DNA of 64,000 bases from Kribbella flavida DSM 17836 (GTDB lineage: Bacteria; Actinomycetota; Actinomycetes; Propionibacteriales; Kribbellaceae), in the NCBI RefSeq assembly GCF_000024345.1, contig NC_013729.1:6572001-6636000 (forward strand). The letters are read 5' to 3'. Under the pieces are notes generated by a model that was given only the letters and a program-made list of their open reading frames with translations, had not been told where the DNA came from and did no database searches. This document shows, piece by piece, positions 58,534 through 64,000 of this stretch (position 1 is its first letter; each line of letters starts with the position of its first letter). Made by a program: the position numbers and the translations under genes.

Positions 58534-59388
58534 TCAGCCTTCGGCGTCGCCCATCACCAAGCCTTCGATGGTGTGCTTCTGCGTGATCGGCGTCAGCTCC
58601 GGAACGACCGGGCAGTGCAGGTGCTCGCGCACGACCGCGGGCAGCTCCTCCCAGTACGCCTCGGTGACGGCGAGATCGTGTCGCTCCGCGTTGCCGGCGC
58701 CCGGCGCGTCCAGCCCGAGCACAAGGACCGGCCGGGACAACTGCGACCGGTTCTCGGTGCCGCGGTGAATGGTCAGGGCCGAGCGGATCGAGATGTCGCC
58801 CATCTTCGGGTACTTGCGCACGGCGAGCTCGCGGTACCGCTCGTACTCCGACTTCGGCGGGAACATCTCGTGCTCGAAGCTGTCGCCGGGCTCCCACTGC
58901 GTGCCCGGCGCGATCTCGAACGGGCCCATCTCGTCGGTGGTGTCCACCGTGGTGACGTTGATCGCCAGCGAGGTGAGCCGCTGCTGCGTCCGGGTCTCCT
59001 CCGGCATCGGGAAGTCCCGGTGCCACGGCTGGTACAACGCCCCCGGCTGCGGCACGTCGAACCCGACCTCGACAATCTCGTACTCCGGCCCGAGCACCGC
59101 CTCGGCGACCGCGGTGATCCACGGGTGCCCGGCCAGCTCGGCAAAGCCGCGCAGCTGCTCGGGGTGGATCTCGACGTAGTACCGCTGCGGACCGCGGCCG
59201 ACCGCCCCACCGGGGCGGGCGAGTGCCTCCTGGAAGGCGATCTCGACGTCCTCGCCGAGCTGCCGCACCCAGTCGCGGGAGAACGCGCTCTGGAACCCGA
59301 CGATGCCGTCGGTGTGGATCTGCTCGACCGCCGCGGCCCGCTGCTCGTCCGTCAGCGGTGCCGGCGTGACCGTGGTTTCGTTGCTCAT
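58534..59388 (-). CDS. Phytanoyl-CoA dioxygenase family protein
   Basis: 284 residues, Fe(II)/2-oxoglutarate oxygenase of the PhyH type. The HxD metal motif is in QPWHRDFPMP and the distal His in LTIHRGTENRS, followed by the 2-oxoglutarate-binding Arg region. Actinobacterial members hydroxylate natural products or fatty acyl compounds; the substrate here is not known. ATG at 59388 follows GGGAGG. It stands alone, its stop 5 bases from the convergent FhuF-like gene. Confidence 0.88.
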   Translation of the reverse strand: MSNETTVTPAPLTDEQRAAAVEQIHTDGIVGFQSAFSRDWVRQLGEDVEIAFQEALARPGGAVGRGPQRYYVEIHPEQLRGFAELAGHPWITAVAEAVLGPEYEIVEVGFDVPQPGALYQPWHRDFPMPEETRTQQRLTSLAINVTTVDTTDEMGPFEIAPGTQWEPGDSFEHEMFPPKSEYERYRELAVRKYPKMGDISIRSALTIHRGTENRSQLSRPVLVLGLDAPGAGNAERHDLAVTEAYWEELPAVVREHLHCPVVPELTPITQKHTIEGLVMGDAEG

Positions 59389-59504
59389 CCGGGACCTCCC
59401 TGGTTCGTCCGCGCCAGTCTGACCACCGCTTCTACAACGATGCAACAACTGGGCCCGCACGAGTTTCGCCGGGCGCGGGTCCACACCGGTCCCGGGCACA
59501 GCGA

Positions 59505-59535
59505 AAGGGCCGCTTCGACGTGCGAAGCGGCCCTT
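59505..59535 (-). terminator. rpmG terminator
   Basis: Perfect 13-bp stem (59505-59517 with 59523-59535), starting 18 bases after the rpmG stop on the minus strand, followed by TTCGC. Confidence 0.8.
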
Positions 59536-59553
59536 CCGGGAAGTCTGCTGAGG

Positions 59554-59721
59554 TCAGCGGGTCTCGCGGTGGTCGGTGTGGTCGTTGCAGCGAGCGCAGT
59601 ACTTCTTCATCTCCAGGCGGTCCGGGTCGTTGCGCCGGTTCTTCTTGGTGATGTAGTTGCGCTCTTTGCAGACGGTGCACGCCAGCGTGATCTTCGGGCG
59701 GATGTCCGTTGACTTGGCCAC
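59554..59721 (-). CDS. rpmG: 50S ribosomal protein L33
   Basis: 55 residues: [19 protein letters not shown], then [20 protein letters not shown] and [13 protein letters not shown]. The two CxxC pairs (CTVC and CARC) bind zinc, so this is the C+ form. GTG at 59721 has AGAGG upstream. It sits downstream of tRNA-Met and tRNA-Thr, as in mycobacteria (trnT-trnM-rpmG). Confidence 0.96.
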   Translation of the reverse strand: MAKSTDIRPKITLACTVCKERNYITKKNRRNDPDRLEMKKYCARCNDHTDHRETR

Positions 59722-59784
59722 TGCTGCCTCTTCTTGTCAGGAGCGTGCTGGGTGACGCACGCTCTCGAATTGCTGGTTGGTGGG

Positions 59785-59858
59785 TAGCGGGGGCGGGAGT
59801 CGAACCCGCGACACCACGATTATGAGCCGTGTGCTCTAACCACCTGAGCTACCCCGCC
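59785..59858 (-). tRNA. tRNA-Met (anticodon CAT)
   Basis: Seventy-four bases, acceptor GGCGGGG/CCCCGCT (terminal G-U), D-arm GTAGCTCAGGTGGTTAGAGC, anticodon CAT, T-arm GCGGGTTCGACTCCCGC. The paired first base marks it as an elongator rather than an initiator tRNA. CCA is not encoded. Confidence 0.95.
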
Positions 59859-59909
59859 ACGAGAGTCCGGCACCCCACCCGGCGGACCGGGTGGGACATC
59901 GTTTCTCAG

Positions 59910-59982
59910 AGCCCCTTTACGGAATCGAACCGTAGACCTTCTCCTTACCATGGAGACGCTCTGCCGACTGAGCTAAAGGGGC
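59910..59982 (-). tRNA. tRNA-Thr (anticodon GGT)
   Basis: Seventy-three bases, acceptor GCCCCTT/AAGGGGC, D-arm TAGCTCAGTCGGCAGAGC, anticodon GGT, T-arm TACGGTTCGATTCCGTA. CCA not encoded. It lies 51 bases upstream of tRNA-Met on the same strand. Confidence 0.95.
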
Positions 59983-60195
59983 GGGCCGAGGAGAGAGATT
60001 ACACGGTCCCTCGCCCCGATGTGAAATCGAGGCTCCGGGCGGTGCTGCCCCCTCTGTCCGACCAGAGAAGCATACCGGTTCCGGCGAGTGCTTCCGACCA
60101 GATTTCGGCTCCCCATCGGACTGGGCCGGCACCACCTTCAGCCGCGTCTCGGCGCGCTATAGCGCTTCGTCGGGGCCGTTTTCGGCCACGACGCA

Positions 60196-60211
60196 CGTGA
60201 TACCGATCACA
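60196..60211. promoter_or_regulatory. CRP-like binding site
   Basis: CGTGATACCGATCACA matches TGTGA-N6-TCACA at nine of ten positions. It lies about 145 bases before the predicted transcription start of the M23 peptidase gene; in mycobacteria CRP controls the wall-remodelling gene rpfA. Confidence 0.4.
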
Positions 60212-60318
60212 GTGATATTCAATTACTCGTCGGTCACGTTTACGCCTGAGCCGCCACGACACGCCAGAGAATCATCACGTTCCGTGACCGGATTTCGGGT
60301 CTGTGTTCGCAAACCGGG

Positions 60319-60349
60319 TTTGAGGCATTCGTGACCTCGTCGTTATGGT
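60319..60349 (+). promoter_or_regulatory. Possible promoter of the M23 peptidase gene
   Basis: TTGAGG (60319-60324), 19-base spacer, TATGGT (60344-60349), 55 bases before the GTG start. Confidence 0.4.
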
Positions 60350-60403
60350 CGGTTGGCCGCTGCGGAGGACCGCGGCGGCGACTCGACTTTCGGAAGGTCC
60401 CCT

Positions 60404-61390
60404 GTGTCCCCTCACCATGACGTGCCGGAGGCAGAACGGCCGGCACTTCGTCGCTCGGCTGCTCCCCGTCGGGTGGCCAAGCACCGTTCCCCCCGGCGAA
60501 GTCCGGTTCGCGGGCTGCACCTCGTCGGCCTGACCGCCGCGCTGGCCGCCGCGGCAGGCACCACCACCGTCGGTCTCACCACCCAGAACACCGAGGCCAC
60601 GGCCGGCACGTCGCTCAGCGCGAGCCAGGCCGAGGCCCTGACCGCGGCTCGCGTCGAGCGGCGCGACCTGGCGTCGCGGGACCTGTCCCGGTTCGAGCTC
60701 TCGCTGGCCGCGTCGCAGAAGGCAGCCCTCGAGGCGAAGGCCGCGCAGGCTGCCAAGGCCCGGGCCGCCCAGCTGGCCGCGAATGCCACTCTGACCCAGC
60801 GCCGCGCGCTGGCGCTCGCCGCGGCCAAGGAGGCCGCCGCGAAGAAGGCCGCCGCCGCTGCCAGGGCAGCTGCCGCCGCGAAGGCCGCCGCGCTCGCCAA
60901 GGCGAAGGCCGAGGCCAAGGCCGAAGCGGAGGCAGCAGCGCAGGCGAAGGCCCGTGCAGCCAAGGCCGTCGCCGCGGAGCGGGCCGCCACGCCGCGGGTC
61001 GTCCTGCCGACCACCGGGTACCGCCTGACCGCGCACTTCGGCCAGGGCGGCAGCCGCTGGGCCCGCAACCACACCGGCCTGGACTTCGCCGCCCCGATCG
61101 GTACGCCGATCCGCTCGGTGCTGTCCGGCGAGGTGATCCAGGCCGAGTTCGCCGGCGCGTACGGGCGTCAGGTCAAGGTCCGGCACGCGGACGGCACCGT
61201 CACGTCGTACAGCCACATGTCGTCGTTCTCGGTCAACGTCGGCGACACGGTCGAGGCCGGCGCCGAGGTCGGCGCGATCGGCGTGACCGGCAACACCACC
61301 GGCCCGCACCTGCACTTCGAGGTCCTGCTCGGCGGCAGCACCCAGGTCAACCCCGAGCCGTGGCTGCGCGACCACGGGGTCAGCGCCTAG
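60404..61390 (+). CDS. M23 family peptidase (LytM domain)
   Basis: 328 residues. A basic cytoplasmic start and one hydrophobic helix (LHLVGLTAALAAAAGTTTVGL, near residues 38-58) export it; an Ala/Lys/Glu-rich segment of about 120 residues is predicted coiled coil; the LytM domain at about 205-325 has HTGLDFAAPIGTPI with its zinc His and Asp, SYSHMSS, and GPHLHFEV with the second HxH. It cleaves peptidoglycan cross-bridges or activates other hydrolases. GTG at 60404 follows GGAAGG. Its stop shares CTAG with the convergent GNAT gene. Confidence 0.9.
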   Translation: MSPHHDVPEAERPALRRSAAPRRVAKHRSPRRSPVRGLHLVGLTAALAAAAGTTTVGLTTQNTEATAGTSLSASQAEALTAARVERRDLASRDLSRFELSLAASQKAALEAKAAQAAKARAAQLAANATLTQRRALALAAAKEAAAKKAAAAARAAAAAKAAALAKAKAEAKAEAEAAAQAKARAAKAVAAERAATPRVVLPTTGYRLTAHFGQGGSRWARNHTGLDFAAPIGTPIRSVLSGEVIQAEFAGAYGRQVKVRHADGTVTSYSHMSSFSVNVGDTVEAGAEVGAIGVTGNTTGPHLHFEVLLGGSTQVNPEPWLRDHGVSA

Positions 61391-61887
61391 ACGTCCAGGT
61401 ACAAGGCCAGGTCGACCGCGTCGACGTACTGGCCGTCGATGAGGAACTCTCGTGGGTGGGTTCCTTCGACGACATAGCCGTGGCGCTCGTAGAGCCGCCT
61501 TGCGACGGTGTTCACACCGTGCACGTGCAAGGCGATCTTGCGGGCGCCACGGCGTTGTGCTTCCGCGGTGACGGCGTCCAGCAGGACCGACCCGATGCCC
61601 CGTCCGCGGGCGTCGACCGCGACGGCCAGCCCGTTCACGGCCAGCACCCCGGCGCCCTCCTCGAACGGGTACTTGTCCTGCAGCCGGATGTAGCCCACCA
61701 GCCGGCCGTCCTGCTCGGCGACCAGATGGGCGGCCGGACCACTGCGCTCGGTGAAGAAGTTCGTCCGGCCGCCCGCGGTCAGGGACGGAAAGCCGGACGT
61801 CGCGTCCCAGGCGGTCAGCTCGATCTCGAGCAGGGCGGGTTCGTCGGAGTCGACCGCCCGGCGGACGGTCACGCGGTTGTCGCTCAC
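61387..61887 (-). CDS. GNAT family N-acetyltransferase
   Basis: 166 residues. The acetyl-CoA site is LAVAVDARGRGIGSVLLDAVTAEA, followed by ARKIALHVHGVNTVARRLYERHGYVVEG. Substrate unknown. GTG at 61887 is preceded by GATGGAGAG. It follows another acetyltransferase gene by 25 bases, so the two are probably co-transcribed. Confidence 0.88.
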   Translation of the reverse strand: MSDNRVTVRRAVDSDEPALLEIELTAWDATSGFPSLTAGGRTNFFTERSGPAAHLVAEQDGRLVGYIRLQDKYPFEEGAGVLAVNGLAVAVDARGRGIGSVLLDAVTAEAQRRGARKIALHVHGVNTVARRLYERHGYVVEGTHPREFLIDGQYVDAVDLALYLDV

Positions 61888-61912
61888 CTCTCCATCCTCG
61901 TCCGCTGAGAGG

Positions 61913-62449
61913 TCAGCGGGGCTCGGTGGGTGGGTCGTCGCCGGTGGCGAGAGCACGCTGGGCCCAGGCCACGTCGTGCCAGGCGTTGTGCTTCCAGCCG
62001 ATCCGGCGGTAGGTGCCGATCGGCTCGAAACCCAAGGCGCGGTGCAGGCCCACGCTGGCGTCGTTCGGCAGCGTCATCCCGGCGATCGCCGTTCGGTATC
62101 CCCGCTCGGCCAACCGCTCGAAGAGCGCCTCGTACAGCAGCCGCCCGCCACCCGTCCGCCGTCGCCCGGACTCCAGGTAGACGCTCACCTCGCAGGACCA
62201 CCGGTACGCCGCCCGGGCCTTCATCGGCCCGCCGTACGCATACCCGACGACTCGTCCGGCATCCTCCAGCACCAGCCACGCGTGAGTGCTCTGCGCGGCG
62301 GTGATCCGCTCCGCCATCTCGGCCGGCGTCGGCGGCTCGAGCTCGAAGCTGATCGCGGTCTCCCGGACGTACGGCGCGTAGATCGCCGCACAGGCGGCCG
62401 CGTCCAGCTCCGGCATCGCATCCCGGATCAGCAGGTCCTTCGTCAACAT
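61913..62449 (-). CDS. Phosphinothricin-type N-acetyltransferase
   Basis: 178 residues resembling the Pat/Bar/MddA group: IRDAMPELDAAACAAIYAPYVRETAISFELEPPT in pieces, RRTGGGRLLYEALFERLAERGYRTAIAGMTLPNDASVGLHRALGFEPIGTYRRIGWKHNAWHD likewise. Such enzymes acetylate phosphinothricin or methionine sulfoximine/sulfone. ATG at 62449 has TACTAT (62456-62461 on the minus strand) six bases upstream, a leaderless arrangement. It diverges from the XRE-cupin gene by 39 bases. Confidence 0.88.
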   Translation of the reverse strand: MLTKDLLIRDAMPELDAAACAAIYAPYVRETAISFELEPPTPAEMAERITAAQSTHAWLVLEDAGRVVGYAYGGPMKARAAYRWSCEVSVYLESGRRRTGGGRLLYEALFERLAERGYRTAIAGMTLPNDASVGLHRALGFEPIGTYRRIGWKHNAWHDVAWAQRALATGDDPPTEPR

Positions 62450-62488
62450 GTCACGATAGTAGTCACACCGAGCGCTATAGTGGCAAGC
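62450..62488. promoter_or_regulatory. Compact divergent leaderless promoter pair
   Basis: In 39 bases lie two -10 boxes: TACTAT on the minus strand (62456-62461, six bases before the acetyltransferase ATG) and TATAGT on the plus strand (62476-62481, seven bases before the regulator ATG). The stretch is an imperfect palindrome (CATGtcACgATAG against CTATaGTggcaagCATG), a plausible operator for the XRE-cupin protein. Confidence 0.55.
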
Positions 62489-63094
62489 ATGTCCGACTCG
62501 CTCTCCGTCTCGCTCGCCGCGACGCTGCAGGCCGCCCGGGTGGACCGGAACCTCTCGATCAACGCGTTGGCCGAGCGCTCCGGCGTCTCCCGCGCGATGA
62601 TCAGCAAGATCGAGCGCGGCGAGGCCCAGCCGACCGCCGTACTGCTGGGCCGGCTGTCGGGCGCTCTCGGCCTCACCCTGTCGGAGCTGGTCGCCCGGGC
62701 CGAGCAGGCCGACGGCACGGTCGAGCTGCTGCGCAGGGCCGAGGACCAGCCGCTCTGGACGGACCCGGCGACGGGCTATCGCCGGCGCGCGGTCTCCCCC
62801 GCGGCCGGCGGTCCGCTGGAGCTGGTCGAGGTCGAACTGCCGCCCGGCGCGTCGGTGTCGTACCCGGCCGACGCCTACATCTTCAAGTACCAGCAGCTGT
62901 GGATCCTGGCCGGGCAGCTGCGCTTCCACGAGGGCGACCAGGTCCACGAGCTCGCGACCGGCGACTGTCTGCAGCTCGGACCGCCCTCGCCGACCACGTT
63001 TCACAACCCCTCCGGTACGCCCTGTCGCTATCTGGTTGCGCTGGTCAAGGAACCTTTCGAGATGCGGCGACACGGCGGGTTTTCGCGTGATTGA
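62489..63094 (+). CDS. XRE-cupin transcriptional regulator
   Basis: 201 residues: helix-turn-helix at about 10-65 (LQAARVDRNLSINALAERSGVSRAMISKIERGEAQPT in pieces) and a C-terminal cupin at about 105-185 (LELVEVELPPGASVSYPAD, FKYQQLWILAGQLRFHEGDQVHELATGDCLQL). The cupin is the likely ligand sensor. It diverges from an acetyltransferase gene across an overlapping promoter and probably controls it and itself. The ATG appears leaderless. Confidence 0.9.
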   Translation: MSDSLSVSLAATLQAARVDRNLSINALAERSGVSRAMISKIERGEAQPTAVLLGRLSGALGLTLSELVARAEQADGTVELLRRAEDQPLWTDPATGYRRRAVSPAAGGPLELVEVELPPGASVSYPADAYIFKYQQLWILAGQLRFHEGDQVHELATGDCLQLGPPSPTTFHNPSGTPCRYLVALVKEPFEMRRHGGFSRD

Positions 63095-63140
63095 GTAGGC
63101 CCGGCCGCCCGCCGACCACTCCCGAGGGGACTCAGGACGC

Positions 63141-64000
63141 ATGGACGTATCACCGCTGGTCTGGACGCTGACGATCCTCGGCATCCTGGGCCTGCTGGCG
63201 TTCGACTACTTCTTCCACGTCCGCCGCGCGCACGTGCCGCAACTGCGCGAGGCGGCGATCTGGTCCAGCGTGTACGTCGGGCTGGCGCTGCTGTTCGGTG
63301 TCGGCACGCTGATCTTCGGCGGCGGCGCGATGGGCTCGGAGTACTTCGCCGGCTACGTCACCGAGAAGGCGCTGTCGGTCGACAACCTGTTCGTGTTCCT
63401 GATCATCATGACCAGCTTCCGGGTGCCGCGGGAGGACCAGCAGAAGGTGCTGCTGTTCGGCATCATGTTCTCGCTGGTCGCCCGGACCGGGTTCATCCTG
63501 CTCGGCTCGGCGCTGATCAACACCTTCGCCTGGGTCTTCTACCTGTTCGGCCTGGTGCTGCTGATCACCGCGGGCAACATGCTGCGGCCGCAGACCGAGG
63601 AAGCGCACTCGGCGCAGAACGTGGTGGTCCGGCTGAGCCGCCGGCTGTTCCGAACCACCGACAACTACGACGGCGACAAGCTGTTCACCGTCCAGAACGG
63701 CCGCCGGGTGATGACGCCGATGCTGCTGGTGATGGTGGCGATCGCCGGCACCGACCTGATGTTCGCGCTGGACTCGATCCCGGCGATCTTCGGCCTGACC
63801 CAGAACGTGTTCGTGGTGTTCACCGCGACGGCGTTCAGCCTGCTCGGTCTGCGCCAGCTGTACTTCCTGCTGGACGGGCTGCTGGACCGGCTGATCTACC
63901 TCTCCTTCGGACTGGCCGCGATCCTCGGCTTCATCGGCGTGAAGCTGGTGCTGCACGCGCTGCACGAGAACAACGTGCCGTTCATCAACGACGGCGAACA
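63141..64000 (+). CDS. TerC family integral membrane protein, cut by the window edge
   Basis: 286 codons are visible with no stop before the right edge. MDVSPLVWTLTILGILGLLAFDYFF opens the first helix; GYVTEKALSVDNLFVFLIIM and GTDLMFALDSIPAIFGLTQN are the two acidic TerC/Alx motifs (the Asp in each helix is implicated in metal transport); about eight helices in all. Family members export manganese or calcium or load metal onto exported enzymes. ATG at 63141, 46 bases after the XRE-cupin stop, with GAGGGGA upstream. The missing C-terminus prevents finer assignment. Confidence 0.9.
   Translation, partial: MDVSPLVWTLTILGILGLLAFDYFFHVRRAHVPQLREAAIWSSVYVGLALLFGVGTLIFGGGAMGSEYFAGYVTEKALSVDNLFVFLIIMTSFRVPREDQQKVLLFGIMFSLVARTGFILLGSALINTFAWVFYLFGLVLLITAGNMLRPQTEEAHSAQNVVVRLSRRLFRTTDNYDGDKLFTVQNGRRVMTPMLLVMVAIAGTDLMFALDSIPAIFGLTQNVFVVFTATAFSLLGLRQLYFLLDGLLDRLIYLSFGLAAILGFIGVKLVLHALHENNVPFINDGE

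Larger units (their letters stand above)
59983..60403. other. Intergenic region between tRNA-Thr and the M23 peptidase gene
   Basis: A 420-base gap, AT-richer in its right half. It contains the tRNA promoter region, a CRP-like site at 60196-60211, a dyad TCACG-TTC-CGTGA at 60275-60287, and the probable peptidase promoter. I see no gene in it. Confidence 0.5.

Noticed and set aside
60300-60403. c-di-AMP (ydaO-type) riboswitch upstream of the M23 peptidase
   Set aside because: Such riboswitches often precede wall hydrolases in actinobacteria, but I could not recognise the conserved core here.
63095-63140. Manganese (yybP-ykoY) riboswitch before the TerC gene
   Set aside because: Only 46 bases separate it from the upstream gene, too short for the aptamer, and no motif is visible.

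Overview
This window is chromosomal DNA of a very GC-rich actinobacterium. Mycothiol-linked enzyme families, a complete mce operon, actinobacterial-type RpoB/RpoC, frequent GTG/TTG starts and many leaderless genes all point there. From memory of such genomes it looks like Nocardioidales, probably Kribbella or a close relative, but no database was searched.

Backbone. The minus strand carries the transcription/translation core, read from right to left: tRNA-Thr, tRNA-Met, rpmG, a MaoC (HadA/HadB-like) pair, murB, tRNA-Trp, secE, nusG, rplK, rplA, rplJ, rplL, rpoB, rpoC, rpsL. This is the ancestral actinobacterial order, but it is spread over 60 kb because accessory blocks have been inserted between its members.

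Regions. 0-7.8 kb: the 3'-truncated rpsL, a secreted DUF1800/DUF1501 pair, a mycothiol-dependent isomerase-like protein, an alpha/beta hydrolase-SnoaL fusion, a DHFR-like reductase and an unknown membrane protein. 7.8-15.2 kb: rpoC and rpoB. 15.5-26.5 kb: a complete mce lipid-import operon (MlaF-like ATPase, two YrbE permeases, MceA-F, two Mce-associated proteins), with nearly every gene translationally coupled to the next. 26.7-28.9 kb: tandem acyltransferase-3 genes, the second lacking the catalytic His. 28.9-30.2 kb: rplL and rplJ with an L10 leader and an attenuator. 30.3-37.3 kb: a divergent catabolic locus (see below). 37.3-39.7 kb: a single-chain PheRS-like protein and an FMN-dependent 2-hydroxy-acid oxidase. 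39.8-42.8 kb: rplA, rplK, nusG (with a 200-residue acidic extension), secE and tRNA-Trp. 43-59.4 kb: aminotransferase, subtilase, adenosine deaminase, hemerythrin, TrpB2, XRE-TPR regulator, PhoD, murB, MaoC pair, FhuF-like reductase and PhyH-type dioxygenase. 59.5-64 kb: rpmG, two tRNAs, M23 peptidase, two GNATs, an XRE-cupin regulator and the start of a TerC-type membrane protein.

Best candidate for something new. At 30.3-37.3 kb two divergent operons (kinase-IclR-RidA-MFS, and dehydratase-deacylase-KDPG aldolase) form a complete route if the substrate is N-acetyl-D-glucosaminate, the aldonic acid from oxidised chitin. The steps would be uptake, deacetylation, dehydration to KDG, phosphorylation and aldol cleavage, with an IclR-type operator between the two promoters. 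Next to it, the PheRS-like gene is preceded by a leaderless 29-codon reading frame whose end can pair with the Shine-Dalgarno region of the synthetase gene, which suggests translational attenuation. Other points of note are two related large palindromes, phased 10-bp repeats upstream of a regulator gene, and a run of leaderless promoters.
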